Assembly (NCBI RefSeq): GCF_000378385.1
Contig: NZ_KB899678.1
Coordinates: 41,187 to 105,186 of the forward strand
Direction: 5' to 3'
From: Paenibacillus daejeonensis DSM 15491
GTDB lineage: Bacteria; Bacillota; Bacilli; Paenibacillales; Paenibacillaceae
DNA: 64,000 bases
Shown here: one piece after another, positions 53,805-62,351 of the stretch
Layout of the letters: every line of letters starts with the position of its first letter
How positions within the stretch are numbered: position 1 is the stretch's first letter
Notes under the pieces: model-generated
Seen by the model: only the letters and a program-made list of their open reading frames with translations
Databases searched by the model: none
What the model was told of the DNA's origin: nothing
Made by a program: the position numbers and the translations under genes

Positions 53805-55494
53805 GTTCGTCCTCCTGCTGTTCCATCGTGATCGTATATTTGGTCCCCATCCCCTGCTCCGACTCAATCGATAATCCTGAACGAGTGCCGCAGTACAGCT
53901 TCAGCCGCTGATTGACATTGCGGACACCAACGCCGATTCGCTTCTCTGTAACAGTGAACTCTTCCATATGTCCAGTGATTAGCTGTAGCCGGTCCGTCTC
54001 AATTCCCACCCCATTATCTTCAATGCTGATCTGCAAGAGATCGCCCTCTAGTCGAGCCCTGATCTCAATGCGCCCGGGTTCAAGAGCCGGCTCTATGCCA
54101 TGCTGAACACAATTTTCGACCAGCGGCTGCAGGATCATTCTTGGCATACGCAATTGGCGAATCGGTTTGGGAACATCGATATGGAAGGTAATCGATTTTT
54201 TGCGCATATGCACAATCGAGAGATAGCTTTCGACGAAGGCCAGCTCCTCTTCTACCGTGGCGCTTGCCTCTTCAACCTTATGGATGTAACGATAGTATGT
54301 CGCTAATTGCAAGGTCATCTCGGTCACAGCCTGATGATCCGCGATACTGGCTTTGCTCTGAATATAGTTCAGACAATTGTATAGGAAATGTGGGTTGATC
54401 TGGGACTGATATTGTCGCAGACGCGCTTCCTTCACTGCCAGTTCACCGAGCAATATTTGTTCAATCATTACCTGTGTATTCTCGGCCATCCGGTTAAATG
54501 AGCTGCCGAGCAAGTGGAACTCCTCGGACTGAATCGGCTCGACCCGGCTTTTATAATCCCCTCTGTCAAAGCGGTCGATGGCCTTGCGCAGCTTATGAAC
54601 AGGCTGCTCTACCTGTCTGCGCAGCATGAGACTGTACAGAATTGAAATAACGAGCAACGCGATAAGTGATGCGACGAAGAAGCGGTTATTGCGCCGAATC
54701 GGCTCAGTCAATGCAGAGACAGGATGGAAGTCGACGAAATAGAAATCGGACAACTCGGATCTCATATAGGTAACCAGGTAATTGGTGCCGTCGATCATTT
54801 CATGAAAATATCCGCTATCCTCCTGAATTCGTGACAATATATGGCTGTTATCGGCCTCTGATTCAAGGGATGCATCGGCATGAATCACCTTTTGCAGGCG
54901 CGGATTGTACAGTAGCGGATTCCCCGACGTATATTGGGACAACAGCCGGCGTAGCGTATCCAGCGAGATCCGGGTCTCGATAATGAGCGGACTTCTACGG
55001 CCGGAGGTCAGTAGGACATAGTCGTCCTCCCCCTCTAAGTTCTTCTGAATAAACCACTCGTTGTAAGCCCCTTTTGGCAGTTCGAAAGGCTGGGAGGCCA
55101 TCTGGTTATTTAACGTCACTTTCTGCTCGTATTCCGGATAATAAAGCACAATCGTGTTGTTCCAAGCGGTTGAGGCACTGTTCAAGGCCAGTTTATCAAT
55201 CAAGGTCAGCTTGGCCTCATAACGGGAATAGTCGTCGCCATACACCAGCGCGTAGGGGTATTGTCGTACGGATTGGTCTTCAGAGAGTGTCTGGACGTTG
55301 AATAAGATCTGTTCGAACTGCGACGTTAATTGAGAGGTGACAAATCTTACTTCCCCCAGCTTATTTTCACGGAGCTCCTGTTGAATATCTTTAACATTCA
55401 ACTGATAGGTCCACCAGAAGATCAGAACGATCGCCAGGAACATCAGGAGTAGAGCCAGAATCAGTTTTTTGAACAAAGAAATACGAGTAATCAT
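53797..55494 (-). CDS. YesM-type sensor histidine kinase (second cluster)
   Basis: A 565-residue membrane sensor kinase. It has an N-terminal transmembrane helix, an extracytoplasmic sensing domain to about residue 265, a second helix near 275-293, HAMP (295-350), then the His_kinase domain with phospho-acceptor His in QSQINPHFLYNCLNY. The ATPase boxes are PLVENCVQHGI and DNGVGIE. It shares the design of the first-cluster kinase but has diverged in the sensor domain, so it probably responds to another sugar. Confidence 0.92.
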   Translation of the reverse strand: MITRISLFKKLILALLLMFLAIVLIFWWTYQLNVKDIQQELRENKLGEVRFVTSQLTSQFEQILFNVQTLSEDQSVRQYPYALVYGDDYSRYEAKLTLIDKLALNSASTAWNNTIVLYYPEYEQKVTLNNQMASQPFELPKGAYNEWFIQKNLEGEDDYVLLTSGRRSPLIIETRISLDTLRRLLSQYTSGNPLLYNPRLQKVIHADASLESEADNSHILSRIQEDSGYFHEMIDGTNYLVTYMRSELSDFYFVDFHPVSALTEPIRRNNRFFVASLIALLVISILYSLMLRRQVEQPVHKLRKAIDRFDRGDYKSRVEPIQSEEFHLLGSSFNRMAENTQVMIEQILLGELAVKEARLRQYQSQINPHFLYNCLNYIQSKASIADHQAVTEMTLQLATYYRYIHKVEEASATVEEELAFVESYLSIVHMRKKSITFHIDVPKPIRQLRMPRMILQPLVENCVQHGIEPALEPGRIEIRARLEGDLLQISIEDNGVGIETDRLQLITGHMEEFTVTEKRIGVGVRNVNQRLKLYCGTRSGLSIESEQGMGTKYTITMEQQEDEHA

Positions 55495-55617
55495 GCGCTT
55501 CCTCCACCTAATAGACAGTCCTTCTAGTATACTTCATTTTGCATAGTAAGTCTGGAGCTGGGAAAACTTTAGTTGGCTCGTTCACCCAATTTGCGTATGG
55601 AAATGAGGGCAAATGCT

Positions 55618-56880
55618 ATGGAACAACGTGTAGTGGAGATGATCCAAAAAAATGCCTCACCCTATCCCTCGGAGGAGAGCTTAACTGCGCTGCTTGCGAA
55701 GATGGCCAAGGCGAAGTACGTGCTGCTCGGTGAAGCCTCACACGGAACCTCCGAGTATTATAAGGATCGCTCAGAATGGTCCAAGAAGCTGATCCAAGAG
55801 CACGGGTTCCGGTTTATTGCCGTGGAGGGCGATTGGCCCTCCTGCTACGCCTTGAACCGTTATGTGAAGGGTCGCTCAGACGCTGGAACCGACGCTCGTG
55901 ATGCCTTGAGTCAATTTGCAAGATGGCCTTCCTGGATGTGGGCGAACGAAGAGATTCTGGCGCTCGCGGAATGGCTGCGGGACTACAATTCGGATAAGCC
56001 GGCATCGGAGCAGGCAGGCTTCTACGGCATTGATGTATACAGCTTGTGGGAGTCACTGGATGAAATATTGCGCTATCTAGAGAAGCACGCGAACACGGAG
56101 CTTCAAGCAGCGAAAGAGGTGTTTGAGTGCTTTGGCGGACACAACCGGGAAGGACAGCAGTACGGAGTTGCGGCGGCTTTCTATGGGGAAGGGTGTCAGG
56201 ATGAAGTTGTGGCGCTGCTGCGGAAGCTTCAGGGCAAATGGCAGCAGACAGATGACGGCGATCAGGAAGATGCACTAAGTGCAGAGCTGAACGCACTGGC
56301 TGTTCAAGGAGCGGAGGCGTATTACCGGACCATGATTCAACATGATGCAGAGTCGTGGAACGTTCGGGATCGTCATATGGTGACTTCGCTGGAGAAACTG
56401 ATGGCGTTTCACGGTTCAGATGCTCGTGCAGTCGTGTGGGAGCATAATACACATATCGGGGATGCGAGATGGACAGACATGGCGTTAGAAGGCATGGTGA
56501 ATGTTGGCCAATTGCTTCGCGAGAAGCATGGCGACCAGGTGTTTGCCGTAGGGTATGGCACCTATGAAGGGACCGTCATCGCTGGGAGTGCATGGGGCAG
56601 TCCTGCTCAAGCAATGCAGGTTCCCGCTGCGATGGAGAAGACGTGGGAAGAGCTGCTGCACCGGGCTGGCGCGCAGGATAAGATGCTGTTGTTCTCAGGG
56701 GACACGGCGATCTTGGACAATATTGCACTCGGCCATCGGGCCATCGGCGTCGTCTATCATCCCGAGCGCGAACGCGGCAACTACGTGCCCACCGTCGTAT
56801 CCAAACGCTATGATGCGTTTATCTACTTTGACCAGACCCACGCGCTTGCGCCGCTGTCGTTGGAGACTTCACCTACCTAG
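55618..56880 (+). CDS. Erythromycin-esterase-like protein
   Basis: A 420-residue protein of the erythromycin esterase superfamily. The motifs are LLGEASHGTSEYY with the catalytic His and Glu, FIAVEGDWPSCYALNRYVKG, FYGIDVYSLWESL, and the late VWEHNTHIGDAR. The family includes EreA/EreB macrolide esterases, but most chromosomal members, including succinoglycan-related ones, have unproven substrates, so the resistance role is an inference. The ATG at 55618 follows GAGGG by 8 bases. A small hairpin follows the gene. Confidence 0.85.
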   Translation: MEQRVVEMIQKNASPYPSEESLTALLAKMAKAKYVLLGEASHGTSEYYKDRSEWSKKLIQEHGFRFIAVEGDWPSCYALNRYVKGRSDAGTDARDALSQFARWPSWMWANEEILALAEWLRDYNSDKPASEQAGFYGIDVYSLWESLDEILRYLEKHANTELQAAKEVFECFGGHNREGQQYGVAAAFYGEGCQDEVVALLRKLQGKWQQTDDGDQEDALSAELNALAVQGAEAYYRTMIQHDAESWNVRDRHMVTSLEKLMAFHGSDARAVVWEHNTHIGDARWTDMALEGMVNVGQLLREKHGDQVFAVGYGTYEGTVIAGSAWGSPAQAMQVPAAMEKTWEELLHRAGAQDKMLLFSGDTAILDNIALGHRAIGVVYHPERERGNYVPTVVSKRYDAFIYFDQTHALAPLSLETSPT

Positions 56881-56902
56881 CAACGAATAGCGGAACCAAT
56901 AA

Positions 56903-56930
56903 AACCCACGAGTCGTGTGGGTTCTATTTG
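56903..56930 (+). terminator. Rho-independent terminator after the esterase-like gene
   Basis: The arms AACCCAC (56903-56909) and GTGGGTT (56917-56923) are followed by CTATTTGT. Confidence 0.7.
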
Positions 56931-57003
56931 TCTGTTGAGGTTTATCAGCAGGCTATTTTTGCTTCCTTGCGCTTACAGGATTCATCTATCGAGCGAAACA
57001 CGA

Positions 57004-57123
57004 ATTTTCAACCTTATTCTGGCGAAAACCACGAAAATCGCTTCATAAGCTTGAAATTTCAAGCTTATTTGGGCACCTACGCTCCCTAAAGGCTAAATAC
57101 ATATGAAAAATCAAGCTTATTGC
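57004..57123. repeat. Dispersed intergenic repeat, copy B
   Basis: Diverged copy of 8231-8352 in the same orientation. TTTTCAACCTTATT, a CATAAGCTTGAAATTTCAAGCTTAT hairpin core, CTCCCTAAAGGCTAAATAC and ATATGAAAAATC align in order. Its hairpin stem is shorter than in copy A. Confidence 0.75.
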
Positions 57124-57144
57124 GGACGGCTGCTGATTCAGCTA

Positions 57145-57597
57145 TCACTCGCTTTCCAATCCACTCTGTTTTTTCACGCCTGTAACAAAAAATCCAGCAT
57201 CGTAATCGTGTCGAAACGAAATGATATACGAATCATATTTCTTCTCGATTTCTTGATTTACAATGTCGTGTATTCTTGCTGTGACTACTATTTCAGCAAA
57301 GCCATGTTCATTTTGTCTCATCATTGAGACTTCAAATGGGTCAAACCAATACGGGTTGTCTATTCCAGGCTCTAGATAGTTATTCTCTTGGAGGGCCCAT
57401 AAAACCTTTCGTTGTAATTCCAATGTCAACATGTACTCTAATTGTGCTTCTCTCGTAGTTGGAAAAGTCGAAAAAGATACCCATTCAATAGAGTCTTTAT
57501 GACTTGGAGCCCTATTTTTTAAATGCATGGCATCTGCGGACTGTTCAATAAACATTGTCGCAATTAGAAAAGCAGCAATCATCCAGCCCCTTCTCAT
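57145..57597 (-). CDS. Small secreted protein, unknown function
   Basis: A 150-residue protein with a signal peptide (MRRGWMIAAFLIATMFIEQSADA). The mature part has an amphipathic helix (EAQLEYMLTLELQRKVLWAL), then DNPYWFDPFEVSMMRQN and beta strands up to the C-terminus. No cysteines and no known catalytic motif. The ATG at 57597 is chosen because GAGGTGAT lies 4 bases upstream; an earlier ATG (57606) overlaps that site. Transcribed alone, between a repeat and a hairpin-bearing spacer. Confidence 0.65.
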   Translation of the reverse strand: MRRGWMIAAFLIATMFIEQSADAMHLKNRAPSHKDSIEWVSFSTFPTTREAQLEYMLTLELQRKVLWALQENNYLEPGIDNPYWFDPFEVSMMRQNEHGFAEIVVTARIHDIVNQEIEKKYDSYIISFRHDYDAGFFVTGVKKQSGLESE

Positions 57598-57723
57598 ATG
57601 TATCACCTCATGATTATCTTGCTTGAGTTGTATGCGAGGTATACATCAATCGCAAAAAGTAAGTTGTTGAAGAAGAGCCGGAGAGGCACGGAATCGAATC
57701 TGGAGAAGCGAAGCGTTCGCCTT

Positions 57724-57776
57724 TGTCCCCGGATTTCAACCGCTATAGCGGTTAACAATCGAGAAATCTGGGGACA
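57724..57776. repeat. Nested hairpin element in a gene-free spacer
   Basis: Outer arms TGTCCCCGGATTT (57724-57736) and AAATCTGGGGACA (57764-57776) pair at all but one base. Between them lies a perfect 16-bp palindrome AACCGCTATAGCGGTT (57738-57753). The whole is symmetrical enough for a cruciform or a bidirectional structured RNA. It lies between two minus-strand genes, in a spacer (57598-57854) with no other gene. Confidence 0.7.
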
Positions 57777-57854
57777 ACAGCGATCGGAAGATCGATCCGT
57801 GACTGTAGGTTATCTATTTCAACAGCCAGAAAAAAGTGCAGATAAGTGTCTTCT

Positions 57855-58442
57855 TTACTTCGGGCAGAACTGGTCCATGATCTGTTCTTTCATAGCCTGG
57901 ACGGGATATCCCTCAGGATAGGTCGCGATCATCAGCATCATGCCTGTAAGTGTGGAGGAAAAATACAGCGACTGCAGGCGGGCATCGGCAGCACCTAAAT
58001 TCTCGAATAAACGGCACTGGATCTCAAAATGGTCTGAGGTCGCTTGTTTTAACTGTTCGCTGTACTTGAACAGCACTTTATCTTCGGCCGGCTGGGTTTG
58101 TAAATGCAAATAGAAACGGTATACATCTGGCTGCTCCCTGACGCCATCCATGGCGCCATCGACGATTGATCTTAGCTGTTCCGTTGGATCCGTCAGGTTC
58201 GCGGCGGACTGCATGACCTCGTTAATCTGGTCGATTCTGTATTGCACCATACTCGCGAGGAGCGCTTCTTTGCCTTTGAAGTAATTATAGAGCAAGCCCT
58301 TTGAAACGCCAGCCCGGCTGGCAATATCATCGATGGATGCATGGTGATATCCGCGTTCAATAAAAATCTCCATAGCTGCTGTTCGAATTCTATCGCTCGC
58401 CGCTTGACGTATACGTTCATTCTCTTCCCTGGTTCGTGGCAC
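57855..58442 (-). CDS. TetR/AcrR-family regulator
   Basis: A 195-residue repressor. The HTH (about 10-57) reads ASIDDIASRAGVSKGLLYNYFKGKEALLASM, with a C-terminal helical ligand domain with TGMMLMIATYPEGYP near its end. It starts at GTG 58442, with AAGGAG 9 bases upstream. It overlaps the 3' end of the hydrolase gene by 26 nt, so both are read from one transcript. The palindrome GACTGAACGTACAGTC in their promoter is the probable autoregulatory operator. Confidence 0.87.
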   Translation of the reverse strand: MPRTREENERIRQAASDRIRTAAMEIFIERGYHHASIDDIASRAGVSKGLLYNYFKGKEALLASMVQYRIDQINEVMQSAANLTDPTEQLRSIVDGAMDGVREQPDVYRFYLHLQTQPAEDKVLFKYSEQLKQATSDHFEIQCRLFENLGAADARLQSLYFSSTLTGMMLMIATYPEGYPVQAMKEQIMDQFCPK

Positions 58443-59202
58443 GAGAAGGTTCTCCTTGTATGAATTTTTGGATATGGCGGGCAAGCTCAGCAGCATGCGT
58501 CAATGTGAGGTAATGGTCGCCGCCCTCAAGCTCTATGAATCGAACTTGAGGTACCCGACGATACGCCTCAGCGATCTTCCGCATATCTGGCCATTCTATT
58601 GTACCCTGAATAAACAGCGTATCGGCAGTGAGTTCCTCTAACCTTGTGACCGCTGGTGGCTCTGGCCAGACTACCTCATAGCTCTTCCATTCCGTAAATA
58701 CCCTGGTCATATACAGTGTGGCCATCTCACGAACGAAATCCCTAAAGGGACTGTTCATCGTCACAACATAATTTGGTCCTGCCAGTGACTTGTCCACCAT
58801 TGCGTTCACATTCGGCGCCAACGCGTTCACCTCGGCCATCCAAGAATTGAATTCATCCGAGAACACAAATCCCGTCAAAGCCGGGGCAATCACAATCAAC
58901 CGTTCCACTCGCTCAGGATAGGTCAGCGCAAAGTCCGTCACGGCCTGCCCGCCCATTGAGTGTCCGATTAGCGTCACCCGCTCCAACCCAAGATGATCCA
59001 GCAAACCGCGCAGATCTTCTACAAGACTGGTGGGACTCAACGGCGCGGGAGACTGGCCAGTGCCTCTTAAATCATACGTTATCACCTGCCATGATGTCAT
59101 AAGCTCCCGCAAGAGCTCCCTCCATTCCCTTGAATCGACTCCCGGGCTGTGAACGAGCACGATTGGAGAGCCTTCCCCTTGAATGTTGTAATGAAGATCC
59201 AT
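58417..59202 (-). CDS. Alpha/beta hydrolase
   Basis: A 261-residue soluble hydrolase. HSPGVDSREW is the oxyanion region, the nucleophile Ser lies in LIGHSMGGQA, and the acid and His are late (ELEGGDHYLTLTH). It resembles esterases or haloperoxidase-type hydrolases, with unknown substrate. First gene of an operon with its TetR repressor. Its promoter contains that repressor's likely operator in the -35/spacer region, so it is presumably induced by the compound the repressor senses. Confidence 0.87.
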   Translation of the reverse strand: MDLHYNIQGEGSPIVLVHSPGVDSREWRELLRELMTSWQVITYDLRGTGQSPAPLSPTSLVEDLRGLLDHLGLERVTLIGHSMGGQAVTDFALTYPERVERLIVIAPALTGFVFSDEFNSWMAEVNALAPNVNAMVDKSLAGPNYVVTMNSPFRDFVREMATLYMTRVFTEWKSYEVVWPEPPAVTRLEELTADTLFIQGTIEWPDMRKIAEAYRRVPQVRFIELEGGDHYLTLTHAAELARHIQKFIQGEPSRATNQGRE

Positions 59203-59241
59203 TATAAAAGCCTCCTTCGAATGAAATGATTAGCTATCGTC

Positions 59242-59271
59242 ATTATATTTTAAGACTGAACGTACAGTCAA
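59242..59271 (-). promoter_or_regulatory. Promoter with TetR operator for the hydrolase-TetR operon
   Basis: On the minus strand: -35 TTGACT (59266-59271), 18-bp spacer, perfect -10 TATAAT (59242-59247). The palindrome GACTGAACGTACAGTC (59254-59269) overlaps the -35 and spacer, so a bound TetR dimer would block polymerase. Confidence 0.85.
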
Positions 59272-59362
59272 TAGAAAAACCGATGTTCGTTCACTTGCAA
59301 TCCTCCCTTTAACATGAGATGCTGAGCGGACCAAGAACTCACTTAATGGAGCATGGAATCAA

Positions 59363-59740
59363 ATGAACCTACACATCCTCCCTCTCAATCTCTCCGTGAT
59401 TAAATTAGAGCCGCATCAGCCCATTCCAGATGTCGTCAGCTCGCAAGATTGGTTTTCCGTGACTCGTACTCAGGATGAGTTATCCATCGTGTGCCCAACA
59501 TCCGCGGCTCATCACCTGAATAGAAAGGAAGCCGAGCATGGCTGGCGTTGCATTCAGGTGTCAGGTGTGCTGGACTTTGGACTGACAGGCATTCTGTATG
59601 CGTTAACCAAACCCCTGGCGGAGCGCAAGATCCCTGTATTTGCAGTCTCTACGTATAACACGGATTATCTGCTTGTCAAAGAGGAGCAATTGGAGAATGC
59701 ACGCGACGTGCTGGTGTTGGCCGGCTACACGTTTCAATAA
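59363..59740 (+). CDS. ACT-domain protein (CASTOR-like)
   Basis: A 125-residue protein of two ACT-like halves: LPLNLSVIKLEPHQPIPDVV, then SVTRTQDELSIVCPTS, a WRCIQVSGVLDFGLTGILYAL block and the last strand VFAVSTYNTDYLLVKEEQLENA. ACT modules bind amino acids or other small effectors and act as sensors. This arrangement resembles stand-alone ACT_7/CASTOR-type proteins, which lack an enzyme domain. TGGAGC lies about 11 bases before the ATG. Monocistronic; convergent with the MerR gene across a shared terminator. Confidence 0.8.
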   Translation: MNLHILPLNLSVIKLEPHQPIPDVVSSQDWFSVTRTQDELSIVCPTSAAHHLNRKEAEHGWRCIQVSGVLDFGLTGILYALTKPLAERKIPVFAVSTYNTDYLLVKEEQLENARDVLVLAGYTFQ

Positions 59741-59770
59741 TCAATGGGTATGCAAAAATGGGTATGCAAA

Positions 59771-59808
59771 AAAAATAGCTTCCGGAGCGATGTCCGGTTG
59801 CTATTTTT
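59771..59808. terminator. Bidirectional terminator
   Basis: Perfect arms AAAAATAGC (59771-59779) and GCTATTTTT (59800-59808), between convergent ACT and MerR genes. Directly upstream, ATGGGTATGCAAAA is duplicated in tandem. Confidence 0.8.
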
Positions 59809-59814
59809 GAGCTC

Positions 59815-60561
59815 TTATCGATTGAGATATTTCATAATGGCTTCATACAGAAAATCTGCAAAGTCCTCCCTGCCATATTGCGCCAAGTAGCTGCTGAATC
59901 GTCCATCAGATTTGTAGGTGGTGGCAATGCAAGCCAATAACTCATCATCGCAAGACATGAAGTGCATGAGATTGCTTTTCCACGCCTCGATTAGCTGCTG
60001 GACTTCAGATGATGAAGGATCCCGATCAATATGGGCTGCCAGTTGTATGAATACAGCTTCCATCGATTGAAAGCATGCTTGTTGTTCCTCTGGGGACAAA
60101 GCCCCCATGGTTGCAAGGTATTCTTGATACGAATCGGTTTCACCATACAGGAAGCTCGCTTCATTTGCATATTGCTCTTGTATTGACAAAGTAGAGGAGT
60201 GATCAAAAAGTTTCAATTGACCAATTGCCATTCCCGATGCATAGTCTTCGACAGCTTCGATCATCGTTTCCAGTCGTTGTTTTCTAGTTATTAAGGCTTG
60301 TCTTTGCTGCTTTACAATTTCAATTTGTTCTTGCCGAGACAGCTTGAGAATATCTGCAATGTTCTTCAACGAAAAATCCAGCTCTTTTAAAAACATAATC
60401 GTTTGCAGTTTTTCCAGACTGCTTTGGTCATACAGGCGATACCCTTTGTCCGTTAGATGGTTTGGTATGAGCAAACCGATCTTGTCGTAATAATGCAGCG
60501 TACGGCTCGTGATGCCCGTAATCTGAACGATATCTTTAACTGCGAATTGTCGTTTCTTCAT
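59815..60561 (-). CDS. MerR-family regulator with TipAS-like domain
   Basis: A 248-residue regulator. The N-terminal winged helix (FAVKDIVQITGITSRTLHYYDKIGLL, then GYRLYDQSSLEKLQTIMFLKEL) is followed by a coiled coil (about 80-110) and a C-terminal helical domain (about 120-245) of TipAS type with QIDR-like repeats and KYLNR end. Such proteins sense drug-like ligands. The ATG at 60561 follows AAAGGA by 7 bases and overlaps the upstream protease gene by 26 nt. Their shared promoter has the 19-bp spacer typical of MerR control, so it likely activates this operon. Confidence 0.86.
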   Translation of the reverse strand: MKKRQFAVKDIVQITGITSRTLHYYDKIGLLIPNHLTDKGYRLYDQSSLEKLQTIMFLKELDFSLKNIADILKLSRQEQIEIVKQQRQALITRKQRLETMIEAVEDYASGMAIGQLKLFDHSSTLSIQEQYANEASFLYGETDSYQEYLATMGALSPEEQQACFQSMEAVFIQLAAHIDRDPSSSEVQQLIEAWKSNLMHFMSCDDELLACIATTYKSDGRFSSYLAQYGREDFADFLYEAIMKYLNR

Positions 60562-61462
60562 CCCAGAATCCTTTGACTTCGTAGAGTATTTGATGAGCAG
60601 GTGTGATTGTGGCTTCATAGATGGATTGGCCCGTTTTTCTCAAATAATATTGAATCAGATGATAGCCGCAAGCATAACCTGCGCTGTAGGGCATATTGAC
60701 CGGTTTAAAGCCTTGCAGCTCTGCGAGCTCATCGCCGTACAGGTACGGGGCAAACTGATCAAAGCCTGTTACCTGCAATTTCTCTCGCAGCACTGGCTTG
60801 ATGCGGTTGTTCAGTGTGTCACCACTCGTTTTCGTTACCCAAGGGCCCAGATATTCCTCCCCAAAAAGCAACGTGGCATAGTTCTCAGCTAGCCCTTCAC
60901 TGACTATGAGCTCGCCCAAATTGACGGTGTGGTCCCACTGGATAAACTGATATCGCACATTGTGGTTGCATTCATGCGCCAATGCAGCCTTCATGCGAGG
61001 GATCGTATAGGCATTCGGCAAGAGTGTGCATGTGATGAACCCTGGAATGCCGCCAAAACCGCTGTATCCTTCGTTAATGACCAACGCACGGCTCTCCGGA
61101 TTCCCTAACTGAATCGTAAACAAATAGTCGGATTCGCGCAGCTGCACCCCATTTTCCGCAAATAAGCCCAGACTTGTCTTCACCGCATGCTCACATTCCA
61201 ACCAAAAACGATCGGAGGAGATGAGCTCAATCTCAGCTGCAATCTGCGTGGTAATCTGATCGGGGGAGCGATGCATCATATTATTCATGGTCAACACGTC
61301 AAAACCGTTTGCCTGCTCTGCCCGAAAAGGAATCTGTTGGATAGTCCATTGCTTCATATAGGGGGCCAGCAATTCGTTTCGGAAGAGCTCCACCTTGTCC
61401 TCGGGAGCTGCCTCAGCTACCCTCTTATAAATATGATCCGAACGCAAGGTTGTAATGTTCAT
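60536..61462 (-). CDS. DUF2268 putative zinc metalloprotease
   Basis: A 308-residue protein of the DUF2268 family. The sequence ALAHECNHNVRY carries HExxH-like HECNH, which could bind zinc, with a later Glu in VSEGLAENYA as third ligand, the gluzincin pattern. No signal peptide, so the protein is probably cytosolic. Substrate unknown. TAGGAG precedes the ATG. First gene of the MerR-controlled operon, which suggests a role in coping with a toxic compound sensed by that regulator. Confidence 0.83.
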   Translation of the reverse strand: MNITTLRSDHIYKRVAEAAPEDKVELFRNELLAPYMKQWTIQQIPFRAEQANGFDVLTMNNMMHRSPDQITTQIAAEIELISSDRFWLECEHAVKTSLGLFAENGVQLRESDYLFTIQLGNPESRALVINEGYSGFGGIPGFITCTLLPNAYTIPRMKAALAHECNHNVRYQFIQWDHTVNLGELIVSEGLAENYATLLFGEEYLGPWVTKTSGDTLNNRIKPVLREKLQVTGFDQFAPYLYGDELAELQGFKPVNMPYSAGYACGYHLIQYYLRKTGQSIYEATITPAHQILYEVKGFWDEETTIRS

Positions 61463-61492
61463 TGTTTTCACTCCTAGTTTGGTATAGCCAGA

Positions 61493-61523
61493 AGTATGCA
61501 CTATAACCTAACGTTAGAGTCAA
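61493..61523 (-). promoter_or_regulatory. MerR-type promoter with 19-bp spacer
   Basis: On the minus strand: -35 TTGACT (61518-61523), 19-bp spacer, -10 CATACT (61493-61498). The imperfect dyad ACTCTAAC-N5-GTTATAGT (7 of 8 match) lies over the -35 end and spacer. This is the geometry of MerR-family activated promoters. Confidence 0.8.
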
Positions 61524-61529
61524 GCGTTT

Positions 61530-62261
61530 CTATTCGTTTTTTTTGGCTTTGATGATTAGAAAATGGGGGTGTGTAGATAGCCGGTCAAACCATTTGTCAT
61601 ACCAAGCACTAGCCTCAGGGTCCTGCTTAAAATCTGCACTTGGCTGGGGCTCGATGATTGATTCTATTCTAAAATGTGCGGCAGTCGTATTTATTATTTC
61701 CTGTAACGGTCTTCGATAAAAAGTAACCTCAACGGGTCCGGACTCCTGTTTGTGCCATACTTCACTCAGCAGCTCATGAGCAAAATAATCCGGTCGATTA
61801 AAATGTGTGAAATCCATAAAGGGATGATGAACAGAGAACAACAGGCAGCCTCCAGGCTTCAATACCCGGCGAAACTCCTGTAAGGCCAGGTCCCAGTCGT
61901 CAACATAATGCAAGGTCAACGAGCTTACAATGAGATCAAACGCATCCTCTTCAAATGGCAGAGGGCCAGCCAGATCACAAGTGAACACCTGTGCCCGATC
62001 GCCAACACGTCTTTTGCATGCCGCGGTCATATTGGGACTTAGATCGATTGCGGTTACTTGAGCGCCGCGTGTAAGGATTTGCTCTGTATACCACCCTGCG
62101 GCACACCCAGCATCCAGAACGGCAAGGTGGTTCATGTCCTGGGGCAATTGCTGCATCATGGCCGGCCGTTCATAATACGCATTAAACCCACTCGCTGTAT
62201 CTACATTCTTTTCATAGTCCCTCGCCAGTTTATCGTAAGCGGCAATCACCTTCTGCTTCAT
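61530..62261 (-). CDS. SAM-dependent methyltransferase
   Basis: A 243-residue class I methyltransferase. Motif I is VLDAGCAAGWYT, motif II the acidic AIDLSPNM, and motif IV LIVSSLTLHYVDDW; the FRRVLKPGGCLLFSVHHPF block follows. It is of the UbiE/BioC-like group; the substrate cannot be read from sequence. The ATG at 62261 is preceded by AGGAAGGA at 8 bases. Its neighbours on the same strand are separated by gaps without obvious terminators. Confidence 0.88.
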   Translation of the reverse strand: MKQKVIAAYDKLARDYEKNVDTASGFNAYYERPAMMQQLPQDMNHLAVLDAGCAAGWYTEQILTRGAQVTAIDLSPNMTAACKRRVGDRAQVFTCDLAGPLPFEEDAFDLIVSSLTLHYVDDWDLALQEFRRVLKPGGCLLFSVHHPFMDFTHFNRPDYFAHELLSEVWHKQESGPVEVTFYRRPLQEIINTTAAHFRIESIIEPQPSADFKQDPEASAWYDKWFDRLSTHPHFLIIKAKKNE

Positions 62262-62351
62262 TTCACACGTCCTTCCTGTAACCTTAACTACAATCAAAAA
62301 TAGACCTAACATCGTTCTTACCATTGTTAGGCCTGGAGATTCGTGGTACGT

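Noticed and set aside
57103..57327. A plus-strand ORF of 74 residues
   Set aside because: It starts in a repeat and is antisense to the secreted protein gene; no domain or ribosome site.
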